Origin: Abyssicoccus albus | Lineage (GTDB): Bacteria; Bacillota; Bacilli; Staphylococcales; Abyssicoccaceae | Assembly: GCF_003815035.1 (NCBI RefSeq) | Contig: NZ_RKRK01000006.1 | Location: forward strand, 1 to 60,104 | Reading direction: 5' to 3' | Length of the DNA: 60,104 bases | Part shown: positions 34,079 through 42,322 of the stretch, one piece after another | How the letters are laid out: each line of letters starts with the position of its first letter | How positions within the stretch are numbered: the stretch's first letter is position 1 | Program-made: the position numbers and the translations under genes | Notes under the pieces: model-generated | The model's database searches: none | What the model was told of the DNA's origin: nothing | What the model saw: only the letters and a program-made list of their open reading frames with translations

Positions 34079-34273
34079 TTAGTCCTCCTTAATGTATCGT
34101 TCTTTAAGTTCGCCATAAATTCGTAAGATACAAAAGATTAAAAATACGGTAATGAAATTGTCGATTAGAAACCACGAAGAAACTAACTCGCCGTTAATTG
34201 ACGAGACTTTCATCGCAAGTAATAATACGACAATTAGCGTCATTTCAGCGTAAGTAAATGCCGTCTTAACCAT
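34079..34273 (-). CDS. Small membrane protein with two helices
   Basis: 64 aa from the ATG that overlaps the redoxin stop; a longer TTG start (34306) lies inside the redoxin gene without a ribosome site. Two hydrophobic helices (MTLIVVLLLAMKV and FITVFLIFCILRIY) with a charged tail. Translation is probably coupled to the redoxin. Function unknown. Confidence 0.65.
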   Translation of the reverse strand: MVKTAFTYAEMTLIVVLLLAMKVSSINGELVSSWFLIDNFITVFLIFCILRIYGELKERYIKED

Positions 34274-34541
34274 TATCGACACCAAACTTCGAAAGGATTC
34301 CGTCAATTGCTTCCGGATTATATCCTCCGACCTTTTCGATGATTACTCCGTTATCGTCTAACGCAATCAATACCGGAACTTGCATAACTCCGTACATTCC
34401 TGCGACTTCCATTCCTTCTGATTCTTCTACGGATAGTATTTCGTGATTAATTCCGTCTAATTTTCCTTGTAAGAATCTTTCGACCATTGAACACGGCATA
34501 CAGTTACTTTTCTTTAATACGATTAATTTCATTTTATTCAA
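34266..34541 (-). CDS. Thioredoxin-like redoxin with CMPC active site
   Basis: 91 aa thioredoxin-fold protein. The CxxC motif is C14-M-P-C17 after a short first strand (KLIVLKKSN), and the conserved cis-Pro is in VMQVPVLIAL. Size and neighbourhood suggest it is the electron donor for the phage class Ib ribonucleotide reductase (NrdH-like role), although its sequence is closer to small thioredoxins than to classical NrdH (CVQC). Confidence 0.8.
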   Translation of the reverse strand: MNKMKLIVLKKSNCMPCSMVERFLQGKLDGINHEILSVEESEGMEVAGMYGVMQVPVLIALDDNGVIIEKVGGYNPEAIDGILSKFGVDNG

Positions 34542-34565
34542 TCTCCTTCGTTTATTTTTCGTTTA

Positions 34566-35435
34566 TTACTTCAAGACTTCTACGGTAGCACTTGTTCGAC
34601 CTAACGATCGTGCCGTAGATTTATCTCCGACAAGTATGTCGATTTTATTTCCTTTGATTGCTCCGCCCGTATCTCCGGCAATTGCTTCGAATTGTTCTCC
34701 GTTACCTGTCGTCACTCTTACGGTACTTCCTAACGGAATTACGTTCGGATCAACTGCGATAACTCTTTTACCGTTCACATACGTAGAACCTCTTACGTCT
34801 TGTCCTGTCGCTGTAAATCCACTACAACCGTTACAAGAAGCCGTATAGTATGTGGCGTTAGTCTTAACGACTTTTTTCGGATTCTGTTTCGATATTCCTT
34901 TATCCGATACTAAATTCGTTTGTTTCGGTTCAGTAGTTCGTTCTCTAGGTGTTTCATTCGATGGACTTCTCTCGGTAGTGCGAGTATCATTCCGATGATT
35001 GTCGTTATGATTAGCGCTATGATTGCTACGGTCAACTACTTCGACCTCCTTTACAGTTATTTCTTCTGTCGTTGGTTGTTCCGTCGTTATTTCGTTCGTT
35101 GATACTTCTTGCGTTGCTACTTCTTGCGTAGAAACTTCGGTAGTCTTAGGTTCCACAGTAGGTTCTTCAATCGTTTGTTTTTCAACGGAAACCACTTCAT
35201 TCGATTTTTCTTCCGCTCTTTGTTCAGATACAACGGTTTCGGACGAACGTTCTTCCGTGGGTTCTTCGGTTGTTGGTTCTTCGGTTGTTGGTTCTTCGGT
35301 TGTTGGTTCTTCTGTAGAAATGGCGCTCTGAACTCGCTCATTCTCATCAGTCCTTTCTTTCGGTTGCTCTTTCGCTCCACATGAAGCTAATAGTGTCGTT
35401 GTTACGAGTACTGTAATCAGTTTATGTTTTTCGAT
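34566..35435 (-). CDS. Exported 3D-domain lipoprotein with an apparent AUC start
   Basis: The reading frame spans 289 codons. The encoded N-terminus, EKHKLITVLVTTTLLASCGA, is a textbook lipoprotein signal with lipobox LASC. A Thr/Glu/Pro-rich linker follows, including four TTEEP-type repeats, and then a C-terminal 3D domain (about 195-289) with GTFT-like ATGQDVRGSTYV, VIAVDPNVIPLG and AGDTGGAIKGNKIDI; its three Asp are the namesake catalytic residues of a murein-cutting barrel. No ATG, GTG or TTG precedes the signal in frame: GGAGG is followed 7 nt later by ATC. A GTG at 35195 would remove the signal. Either AUC is used or an ATG was lost. Confidence 0.75.
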   Translation of the reverse strand: MEKHKLITVLVTTTLLASCGAKEQPKERTDENERVQSAISTEEPTTEEPTTEEPTTEEPTEERSSETVVSEQRAEEKSNEVVSVEKQTIEEPTVEPKTTEVSTQEVATQEVSTNEITTEQPTTEEITVKEVEVVDRSNHSANHNDNHRNDTRTTERSPSNETPRERTTEPKQTNLVSDKGISKQNPKKVVKTNATYYTASCNGCSGFTATGQDVRGSTYVNGKRVIAVDPNVIPLGSTVRVTTGNGEQFEAIAGDTGGAIKGNKIDILVGDKSTARSLGRTSATVEVLK

Positions 35436-35462
35436 GGTTATTCCTCCGTTTATTTTTCGTTT

Positions 35463-36125
35463 TTAATCCCAACGTAATTCGTCGGCTTTCTTCGAAATCT
35501 CTCCTCGATAAGATTCCGTCAACTTAACCACGCCACAATATTCTTCCGGTTCAAAATGCGTTAAGTAAGGAACAAAACCGGACTTACTCGGATTCTTTAA
35601 GTCGTTTTGTCCGTCATGTCCGATCACAATAATTCGGCAGGAATCGTGACACCTCGTCAGAATCTTCTTTAATTCTCCTCGTGTAAAGTTTTGTGCTTCG
35701 TCAATAATGACGGTCTGGTCTTTGATATTCGTACCACGCATGAACGTATGAGACTTCGCCGTAACCCATTGCTTGTCTTTCGGCATTGATTCGCTCTTAA
35801 TCGCATTGTCGGGCAATTCTCCGAGTTCCAACAAAGCGTCAATCAATGGTGCTTTGTACTCCGACTCTTTTTCTTCTTGCGTTCCCGGACGATGTCCTAA
35901 CGATCCTTCTTGTATCGGAGCAAAGATATACGTCAATCCTGTTCCTTCTTTTTCGTGCAAATACTTCGCAATGGCTACCGCAACTGTCGTCTTACCTGTT
36001 CCTGCTGGTGCGTTACAAAACGTAATTGTATTCGACATAATACTATCGACATATCGTTCTTGACCTACGTTCATCTTTTCTCTTAATCCGTATAGTTGTA
36101 CGTTTCCATGTATCGTCTCAATCAT
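35463..36125 (-). CDS. PhoH-like P-loop ATPase
   Basis: 220 aa. Walker A AGTGKTT (41-47), Walker B VIIDEAQN (about 140-147), and the PhoH-type RGTNIKDQTVIIDEAQN run and VIGHDGQND, near the family pattern GDxxQ. PhoH-like ATPases are frequent in phages, often near RNR and nucleotide genes, and are thought to act as RNA/DNA helicases. It overlaps the upstream 81-aa gene by 8 nt. Confidence 0.85.
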   Translation of the reverse strand: MIETIHGNVQLYGLREKMNVGQERYVDSIMSNTITFCNAPAGTGKTTVAVAIAKYLHEKEGTGLTYIFAPIQEGSLGHRPGTQEEKESEYKAPLIDALLELGELPDNAIKSESMPKDKQWVTAKSHTFMRGTNIKDQTVIIDEAQNFTRGELKKILTRCHDSCRIIVIGHDGQNDLKNPSKSGFVPYLTHFEPEEYCGVVKLTESYRGEISKKADELRWD

Positions 36126-36363
36126 AAAATACGTCGCTCCATTCTTCGAGTTCTATTTCCGGTACTTCGGAAATGTGTAATAGTTTATCTCGCACGAAAC
36201 ACGCTTTCATTCCTCCGAACTTCGTATAACTAATTATCGGGTGTGTCTCGTAAATAAATTCGTGTAACAAGTCTTCGAAATCATCTCGGTACATTTCTTC
36301 GTACATGACGTGCATATCGAAAGAAAACTTAACGAGAATTACTGGCTTGTTTAAATCGCTCAT
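36118..36363 (-). CDS. Acidic 81-aa protein
   Basis: 81 aa, acidic, beginning MSDLNKPVILVKFSFDMHVM. No domain recognised. It lies between nrdF and the PhoH-like gene and overlaps the latter. A short hairpin (GGGCTAAATGCCC) separates it from the nrdF stop. Confidence 0.65.
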   Translation of the reverse strand: MSDLNKPVILVKFSFDMHVMYEEMYRDDFEDLLHEFIYETHPIISYTKFGGMKACFVRDKLLHISEVPEIELEEWSDVFYD

Positions 36364-36401
36364 GTACGGTCTCCTTTCGCCGACAATACTCCGTAGGGCA
36401 T

Positions 36402-36791
36402 TTAGCCCTCGAAGTAAAAATCATCGTCTGTAATGGCTTCTACTGTCGCTTTCTTGTACTTGTCGGACTTCTGCGAGAAGAAGTCAATCGCCAAGTTATG
36501 CGTGTCTAGTCCGTTTAATACAATCTTGTTTACTTTATCGTGTTCATATCGTGGATCATATCCGAGATTAGCTAATGCTTTATTTGCGTTGTATTTTACA
36601 AAGTCAATTACTTCGTGTGTCAGTCCGATTGAATCGTATATCTCACGAGTATATGCGATTTCGTTCTCGAGTAGTTCATCGAACAACTCTACGACTTCTT
36701 CGTCAACGTGTCGTATTTCTTCTTCGGTAAAGTTATCTCGTTTGAGTTCTTGCGAAAGAAGTCCTACATATACTCCGTGAATTGATTCGTC
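36402..36791 (-). CDS. nrdF: Ribonucleotide reductase class Ib small subunit, exon 2
   Basis: Second exon of nrdF: 129 residues from DESIHGVYVG to the stop. It supplies the last metal-binding Glu/His pair (ESIH) and the C-terminus (DDDFYFEG) that docks into NrdE. It joins in frame to exon 1 at 37055 once the 263-nt intron is removed, giving a 325-aa protein of normal length. Read alone, the exon would start at a TTG inside the intron without a ribosome site. Confidence 0.9.
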   Translation of the reverse strand, partial: DESIHGVYVGLLSQELKRDNFTEEEIRHVDEEVVELFDELLENEIAYTREIYDSIGLTHEVIDFVKYNANKALANLGYDPRYEHDKVNKIVLNGLDTHNLAIDFFSQKSDKYKKATVEAITDDDFYFEG

Positions 36792-37054
36792 CAATTCATT
36801 CGTTGTTGTTCGCTACACAACAACCGTTCTCTTATGAACTGCTCGATATTTCTACCGAGTTTAGACTATATCATCGTCCATGAAGGACGCTTATTGTTTC
36901 GCCTGTGCTTACAGGCTACGTCTCTCGACTAGTCGTTGAACGTTCCTCCGTAGAGGCTTCGCTTCGGATTGCCTACGACATTACTCGTTTAGGTGTTCCC
37001 GAAATTAAATAAGTTTTCGATGGTTGTCGCCAACCAAAGCCGCAACTATAGTTT
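36792..37054 (-). ncRNA. Group I intron in nrdF (ORF-less)
   Basis: 263 nt between exon 1 (...ATT ATC CGT) and exon 2 (GAC GAA TCA). The exon ends in U and the intron ends in G, as group I introns require. Core elements are visible: TTTCGGGAACACC (P/P4 side), AATCCGAAGCGAAGCC (Q), CAACGACTAGTCGAGAGACG (P7/R) and GATATAGTCTAAAC (S). The R and S elements match those of the nrdE intron, so the two are related. Phage nrd genes, such as those of SPbeta, are known homes of such introns. Confidence 0.9.
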
Positions 37055-37642
37055 ACGGATAATCAGACTGATAATCTCGGCACTACTACGTAACTTACCT
37101 TGTCCGCCAAGATACAACGGATAAAAGAATCCACTGTAAAATAAGAATGATTCTAATGCGACGGAAGCTACCATCGCCATATACTGTTCATGCTTACGTC
37201 CTCTAGCTTCGTTATAATAGTTCGCAATAATATCGGCTTTCTTCTGCAATCTTTCGTTCTCATGAATCCATTCGAACGTATGATTGATTTCGTCTTGTGT
37301 TGCTAACGTAAGAAATATGTTCGAGTAACTTCGAGCATGGACTGCGTTCTCCATTGCCGCCATGAACGTAAGAACTGATTTACGTTGGTGGCTTTCGACA
37401 GTTGAAGCAATTTCCGGCATACCTAAATCGCCTTGAATTGTGTCGAGTAAAGTCAATCCACCTAACACTCGCATATAAGCCGTCTGTTCTTCTTTCGACA
37501 ACTCTTTCCACGTTAATACGTCATTAGATAACGCAACTTCTTCCGGTAACCAAAATTGCTTTAAATTCTGGAGTAAAAACATTTCGGTAAAATGATCGTC
37601 TTTAACCGACCAATTACCTGCTGTATAATTCTTTTTTGTCAT
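37055..37642 (-). CDS. nrdF: Ribonucleotide reductase class Ib small subunit, exon 1
   Basis: First exon of nrdF: 196 residues from [16 protein letters not shown] to SLIIR. The start is set by AAGGAGGAATTTACGA before this ATG; an in-frame start 10 codons upstream is in the nrdE 3' end. Metal ligands are visible in [24 protein letters not shown] and [11 protein letters not shown]. NrdF makes the tyrosyl radical used by NrdE. It lies 19 nt after nrdE and continues in frame at 36791. Confidence 0.9.
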
Positions 37643-37661
37643 TCGTAAATTCCTCCTTGTT

Positions 37662-39050
37662 TTATACGGCACAACTTAGACATTCTTCTGCCGATACATC
37701 TTTTTGTCGTACGTAGTATAGCGTCTTAATTCCTTTGTAATGTGCGTATAATTGAATACGTGTTAATTCTCTCGTTGTAATATCGTCTTTAACGAATACT
37801 GTGAACGATATACCTTGGTCTACATGACGTTGGATTGTTGCGATTAAATCAATGATTTTATACATCGACATATCATACGCCTCTTTATACAGGAACCAAG
37901 TCTTCGGACTTAGATTCGGCATAGGGTAATACGTCTTACTGTCTCCGTATGTTCGATTCTCAATACGCTCCATAATCGGCATAACAGAAGCCGTAGATGA
38001 TTGTACGTATGAGATACTTCCAGTAGGAGCAATCGCCAGTCTATAACTGTGATATAAACCGTGTTCTTTGATATGGTCTTCCAAGTCTCTCCAATCAGAT
38101 TCATTCGGAATCAACAAGTCGCCGAACAACTCCTTCACTTTATCGGTCTTTGGTCTCGGAACTCCTTCTGATAAATATTTATCGAAGTATTCTCCACTCG
38201 CATAAGTCGATCCTTCAAATCCGTAATATGTCGAACCAGTTTCTTTTGCCATTCTATTCGATTCATCTAACGTGTAGTAATTCACTAGTCCGAAGAATAC
38301 ATTCGCAAAGTCTTTCGCTTCTTCTGATTCGTAAGGAATTCCTACCGAAGCTAAATAACCGTGCAAGTTCATCGCACCAAGTCCGATACTTCTCATTTCG
38401 TTATTCGCACGTCTTACTCCCGGAGCGTTTGCAATGTCCGTATCATGTACAACTTTAGTCAACGCTTTTACTGATAACGAAACAGTTTCTACGAAGTTCT
38501 CTACGTCAGACATTACGTTCGCAATGTTTAACGATCCAAGGTTACACGAAATGTCTAATCCGATTTCGTCGTCGTTTTCTCCGTAGTCTCCAAACTCGGA
38601 TAGTTGTGACGCTTGAAGGATTTCGCTACATAGGTTCGAGAACTTAACTTGCGACACATTGTTGTTCGCATGAACACGGTTTACATTGTCCGAGAACATG
38701 ATATACGGATAACCGGATTCTATTTGCGTAATTGCAATACGCTCTAGTAATCGTCTAGGGTCGATTTTCTCTTTACGTAAATCCGGTATATTAATTAAAC
38801 GGTCATATTCTTTCGATAAATCAATTTCGTCTAAATGTTCTCCTGTAACATCGTAGAAGTTCTTCGGATAGAATAAGTACATCGGAGCGTTCTCTCGTGC
38901 CAATTCAATCATAATATCCGGAATCACAACTCCTAAATTTAATGTCGGACATCTTACGTCGTCGTCTGCCGAGATTCTTTTCGTTGCTAAGAAGTCGAAT
39001 ATATCGGCATGGAATACGTTAAGGTATACGGAACAACTTCCTGTTCTTTG
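37662..39050 (-). CDS. nrdE: Ribonucleotide reductase class Ib large subunit, exon 2
   Basis: 463 codons beginning CAA AGA ACA GGA AGT TGT (QRTGSC), which completes the NQMG-QR(T/Q)G motif begun in exon 1. It contains the catalytic core ([11 protein letters not shown] with the active Cys; NLGSLNIAN), the loop [13 protein letters not shown], and the C-terminal electron-relay cysteines (EECLSC). An internal GTG (38927) gives only a shorter ORF; the exon really starts at 39050. With exon 1 it encodes 702 aa, the usual NrdE length. Confidence 0.92.
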   Translation of the reverse strand, partial: QRTGSCSVYLNVFHADIFDFLATKRISADDDVRCPTLNLGVVIPDIMIELARENAPMYLFYPKNFYDVTGEHLDEIDLSKEYDRLINIPDLRKEKIDPRRLLERIAITQIESGYPYIMFSDNVNRVHANNNVSQVKFSNLCSEILQASQLSEFGDYGENDDEIGLDISCNLGSLNIANVMSDVENFVETVSLSVKALTKVVHDTDIANAPGVRRANNEMRSIGLGAMNLHGYLASVGIPYESEEAKDFANVFFGLVNYYTLDESNRMAKETGSTYYGFEGSTYASGEYFDKYLSEGVPRPKTDKVKELFGDLLIPNESDWRDLEDHIKEHGLYHSYRLAIAPTGSISYVQSSTASVMPIMERIENRTYGDSKTYYPMPNLSPKTWFLYKEAYDMSMYKIIDLIATIQRHVDQGISFTVFVKDDITTRELTRIQLYAHYKGIKTLYYVRQKDVSAEECLSCAV

Positions 39051-40113
39051 CTATTACATTCTGTACGAGTCGTTAATTCGTACACGTCTTTCGACTGCTT
39101 TATGTCGCCATAAAGTATAGACTATATCATCGTCTAAATCGTTACTTTAGACGCACCCTTTTTCCGGACACTTGCCCGTACTCTACTAAGTTATATTGCG
39201 AAATATCCTCTCGACGTTACGCTCACTGTTCGATAGTCGTTGCACGTTCGTTTATTTTCTGAATAAGTGTTTCCACCTAGACTTATTTTTGAGTTTACTA
39301 ACGATAGAAGGTGTTGCGTACGGAAGTTTTTCAACAACCTCGTTTACCGATAATCCTTCATCTAAAAGTTTTATAATATGGATAGCTTGGTTCTCTGTAA
39401 TCTTAGAAGACGTAGAATCTTCTCCCACTTTTACTAGACCATAAAGGACTGCGTGGTTAGCGTTCTCTTTAGGAGTATTCCATTCTAAATTAGAAATGTA
39501 ATTGTTAGATTTATTACCGTCAATATGGTTTACGTGTTCTTTGTTTTTAGGATTCGGTATAAACGTTTCCGCTAATACTTTATGAACTCTTCTATACTTA
39601 ATTTGTCCACCATTCTGTACAGAAAAACACTCATAACCGTCCTTTATACACGTCCTGTATAACTTGTTAGTTCTCATATTGACAACTCTTCCGTGGTTTG
39701 TTATACCAACGTTTTCTAATCCAGAAATAGGAAGTAATATCTCTAACTTATTAGGTTTGAACGCTTTATTTTTTGACAAGCCTAAAGAAAGTGCGTGTCT
39801 TTGAACAGTACCTCTTGAAACGCCTAACTCTTTAGCCATATCAACAACAGTCATACTGTCGTAGTTTTCGACTATAAAGTCGTCTATATCTAATAAATTA
39901 CGTTTAGTAAGTCCTAATTTTTGAGAAATGTATTGTAACTTTCCAACGCTAACTCCTAAATGTTTTTGCATATCCTTTAAACTCATATCGTTAAAATTTT
40001 CTTTAATAAACTCTTCAATAAACGCTTCGCTCATGATTGTCTCTCCTTATAGATTTCCCATGAATTAAGGGTGTTTGCTTACGAAAATCACTTTCCGTAG
40101 GGGCTACTAATTA
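39051..40113 (-). ncRNA. Group I intron in nrdE carrying an HNH endonuclease gene
   Basis: 1063 nt between ...CAG ATG GGT and CAA AGA ACA. It starts after U and ends in G. Core pieces flank the endonuclease ORF: AATTCATGGGAAATC on the 5' side, and GTGCAACGACTATCGAAC (P7/R) with GATGATATAGTCTATAC (S) on the 3' side. The R and S elements are nearly the same as in the nrdF intron. The insertion is in one of the most conserved stretches of NrdE. Confidence 0.9.
39252..40034 (-). CDS. Intron-encoded HNH homing endonuclease
   Basis: 260 aa. The N-terminal part has two helix-turn-helix repeats (MSLKDMQKHLGVSVGKLQY and MTVVDMAKELGVSRGTVQR), a central NUMOD-type region (ISGLENVGITNHGRVVNM), then the HNH nuclease (HKVLAETFIPNPKNKEHVNH, IDGNKSNNYISNLEW, ANHA) and a C-terminal DNA-binding tail. 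It is encoded wholly inside the nrdE intron, behind AAGGAGAGACAATC. It should cut intron-less nrdE alleles and spread the intron. Confidence 0.92.
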   Translation of the reverse strand: MSEAFIEEFIKENFNDMSLKDMQKHLGVSVGKLQYISQKLGLTKRNLLDIDDFIVENYDSMTVVDMAKELGVSRGTVQRHALSLGLSKNKAFKPNKLEILLPISGLENVGITNHGRVVNMRTNKLYRTCIKDGYECFSVQNGGQIKYRRVHKVLAETFIPNPKNKEHVNHIDGNKSNNYISNLEWNTPKENANHAVLYGLVKVGEDSTSSKITENQAIHIIKLLDEGLSVNEVVEKLPYATPSIVSKLKNKSRWKHLFRK

Positions 40114-40833
40114 ACCCATCTGATTTATGTGACGGAATGATTGGTCGAGATTTTTCATTATCGGAACAACGCCACTAGTAACTTGCTCGATACCTTTTAA
40201 AGTTTCTCCTTTCGCTCTTGTCTTAGAAAGATTTACAGAAACTCCGCCGCCAATCTTCGACAATTGTCTAGCCGTACTATTCATCATGTTAATGTCGTTT
40301 AAACTGTCGCCACATTCTAATAGGAAACAACTTACGTACTCGCCTCTACGATCCTTACCTACGTTAGTAAAAGTAGGTGTCGCCGGTTGATACTTCTGTT
40401 CCATCATTAGTCTTACGAAACTTACGGCTCTGTCTACGTCTCCATCTCCGAAGAACAAAGCTACAATACTCACTCGATCTTCGTACCGTTCTAAATATCG
40501 TTCTTTTTTCGTGTCACGTAATGCGTAGTTATTATAGAACTTGAACGCTGCCATGTATGAATCAAATCGGAACTTATATCCGTAGGCAATCTTAAATACC
40601 GTCTTTATCTCTCCAGTCTCATACTGCGCAATTAATTCCGAATCCCAATAACCGTTCTCAACAAGGAACTCGATCTTTTCTTCTAGCGAATGAAACCATC
40701 GCATATTTACGTTCACATGGTCGATAAAGTAGCGTTTGACTGCCTCCTTATCTTTCTCCGAATTAAACTGTAATTCTCCGTTATCGTCACGTTCCATAAC
40801 TTCGTTGTTTAATTCGATATAACTCTTACTCAT
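40114..40833 (-). CDS. nrdE: Ribonucleotide reductase class Ib large subunit, exon 1
   Basis: 240 residues from MSKSYIELNNEVM to SFRHINQMG. It contains the ATP-independent N-terminal domain of class Ib enzymes, the first redox Cys (EYVSCFLLECGDS) and the SKIGGGVSVNLS nucleotide-binding loop. NrdE reduces ribonucleoside diphosphates. The frame would run into an intron stop (TAA) straight after the splice point. Its ATG overlaps the stop of a 22-aa ORF (ATGA). Confidence 0.92.
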
Positions 40834-40898
40834 CTAATCGCTCCCTTTCTTTTTAATACATCGCTTAAATGGATTTCGTATACGTCTATCGTCGTCAT
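40830..40898 (-). CDS. 22-aa ORF coupled to nrdE
   Basis: MTTIDVYEIHLSDVLKRKGA + IR, preceded by AAAGGAGGATTAAGT, the strongest ribosome site in this stretch. Its TGA stop overlaps the nrdE ATG (ATGA), and nrdE has only a weak ribosome site of its own (AAAGGGAG). It probably acts as a translational leader for nrdE; the peptide itself may have no function. Confidence 0.6.
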   Translation of the reverse strand: MTTIDVYEIHLSDVLKRKGAIR

Positions 40899-40900
40899 AC

Positions 40901-41464
40901 TTAATCCTCCTTTAAGTTTTGTGCGAATAATTCGACAGCACTACTAATATACCAATACGGATAATCCGACTTTTTTAAATTCTCTTTTAATTTTTCTAAT
41001 TTCTCATCTTCGGTACAACTATTATTTACAGGTTCTTCTAATTCAGTTCCTTCTGGAACTAAGCGTCCTCCTTTAGATGAATCGAATAACGTTCCTAAAA
41101 TATCTCCTTTTGAATCTAATACATGAACTTTCAGAAGTTTATATCCAGTGCATTGTTCACGAATCAATTTCTCCAAAGCAACTCCGTCGTGCATTTTCGT
41201 ACGAACTTCTCCATTAGGTGTTTCGTAAATCTTTAATACGTTTTCTAGTTTAGTTTTATCTGTAATCGTTTCGTACGTATCAACCCTAAACTTTGTCGAT
41301 TTTAAGTCGTAATCTCCTTCGATAGTAGCTTTGTTTTCTTCGTATTTTACGGTTACTTCTCCGTCCGTACTTCCAATTGTGATTCGGTCAGCCCCACCTC
41401 TATATTCTTCCGCATTAGTAAGTAACTCTTCTAAAGTAATTGTTTGAAACGTATATAACTCCAT
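40901..41464 (-). CDS. Unknown protein between nrdI and nrdE
   Basis: 187 aa from MELYTFQTITLEELL, chosen because GAAGGAGGAATTAAA precedes this ATG; an in-frame upstream start lies in nrdI. A beta-rich N-terminal half (DRITIGSTDGEVTVKYEEN) and a Lys/Glu-rich C-terminus. No family recognised. Its position inside the RNR operon suggests a role in reductase function or regulation. Confidence 0.65.
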   Translation of the reverse strand: MELYTFQTITLEELLTNAEEYRGGADRITIGSTDGEVTVKYEENKATIEGDYDLKSTKFRVDTYETITDKTKLENVLKIYETPNGEVRTKMHDGVALEKLIREQCTGYKLLKVHVLDSKGDILGTLFDSSKGGRLVPEGTELEEPVNNSCTEDEKLEKLKENLKKSDYPYWYISSAVELFAQNLKED

Positions 41465-41477
41465 TTTAATTCCTCCT

Positions 41478-41840
41478 TCAATATCCGTGTATAAACTCGG
41501 TAATATAAGCAACATCTTCTTCCGTTCCTCTTAATTCGACTTTACGAACCAAAGGTACGTTATACATTTCCGAAATTATATCTCCTGCTTTACCGAAAAA
41601 CTCCGAACCCCAATTTCGATTACCGAAAGAAACAACTCCGATCATGTTCGCATGATTATCTTCCAACCATTCCGACACAATGTCCGGTACTTGACCGAAC
41701 TTGTATGTCGGAGTTAATAATACGTAAGGTTGGTTCGTTTTATTTACGTCTTTAATGTCGAATGGTTCATCGGTCAACTTACGTGCGAATGATTCCGTGT
41801 TACCACTTAGCGTGTAGTATATTACGTTAATGTTCTTCAT
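41478..41840 (-). CDS. nrdI: NrdI flavodoxin-like protein
   Basis: 120 aa flavodoxin fold: phosphate-binding loop TLSGNTESFARKL (about 10-22), LLTPTYKFGQVPD, and FGNRNWGSEFFGKAGD. NrdI supplies superoxide/oxidant to assemble the manganese-tyrosyl cofactor of NrdF, and its presence identifies the reductase as class Ib. It sits upstream of nrdE in the same operon and overlaps the membrane-protein gene at 41827 by 14 nt. Confidence 0.9.
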   Translation of the reverse strand: MKNINVIYYTLSGNTESFARKLTDEPFDIKDVNKTNQPYVLLTPTYKFGQVPDIVSEWLEDNHANMIGVVSFGNRNWGSEFFGKAGDIISEMYNVPLVRKVELRGTEEDVAYITEFIHGY

Positions 41841-42090
41841 CTAAAATCTCCCTCGAAATCTTTATTGAACGAGCCATCACGTTGGATAAAAGATTGTATA
41901 TAAATGCTGTAATCCAAATAATAGCGAACCATTTTAATACGCCTACTTCTTCCGTGGAAGGTATTACGGCTGTAACTACGTTTAACAAGAACGCTCCTGC
42001 GAAAGTCGTGGCTAACAACGCTATTATCACTACAAAGAATGTAACGATACTATTTATAAGTATCTTTATTTCTTTAACGCTTTTGTTCAT
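41827..42090 (-). CDS. Small membrane protein A (two helices)
   Basis: 87 aa from MNKSVKEIKILINSIV, preceded by CGGAGAATTACT. Two hydrophobic helices (IVTFFVVIIALLATTFAGAF and WFAIIWITAFIYNLL) and a charged end. It is similar in size, layout and N-terminus to the next upstream gene (42074), so the two are probably paralogues. Unknown function. Confidence 0.65.
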   Translation of the reverse strand: MNKSVKEIKILINSIVTFFVVIIALLATTFAGAFLLNVVTAVIPSTEEVGVLKWFAIIWITAFIYNLLSNVMARSIKISREILDEEH

Positions 42091-42322
42091 AGTAATTCTC
42101 CGTTGCCATAATTTGCGCAATCTTTAGCGTATAATTCACGTACTGAATCGCCATTACTGCTACTGTAAATATCTTTAAGTCGTGCCAGTAACTCGTCGGA
42201 GTAAATAGCGTCACGACTGCTGTACCAACCACACTGAACATTACGGTAACTACTACGATAACTACTAGCGCTAATAAAGTGCTTACCGCAATCTTAACGT
42301 CTTTATCTCTATCGTTATTCAT
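42074..42322 (-). CDS. Small membrane protein B (two helices)
   Basis: 82 aa from MNNDRDKDVKIAVSTLL; GGAG lies 8 nt before this ATG, while the in-frame ATG two codons earlier is too close to it. Helices at LALVVIVVVTVMFSVVGTAVV and FTVAVMAIQYVNYTL. It overlaps the resolvase gene and the next small membrane gene. Likely a paralogue of 41827-42090. Confidence 0.65.
   Translation of the reverse strand: MNNDRDKDVKIAVSTLLALVVIVVVTVMFSVVGTAVVTLFTPTSYWHDLKIFTVAVMAIQYVNYTLKIAQIMATENYYEQKR

Noticed and set aside
34566-35195. 3D-domain protein starting at the internal GTG
   Set aside because: That start lies inside the Thr/Glu linker, has no ribosome site and would drop the clear lipoprotein signal encoded upstream in the same frame.
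35117-35380. 87-codon basic open frame (KNQQPKNQQPKN repeats)
   Set aside because: It is an alternative frame of the TTEEP repeats in the lipoprotein gene; the lipobox frame continues into a real 3D domain.
37662-38927. Truncated nrdE and nrdF pseudogenes
   Set aside because: The apparently broken genes join in frame into full-length NrdE (702 aa) and NrdF (325 aa) when group I introns with visible core motifs are removed.
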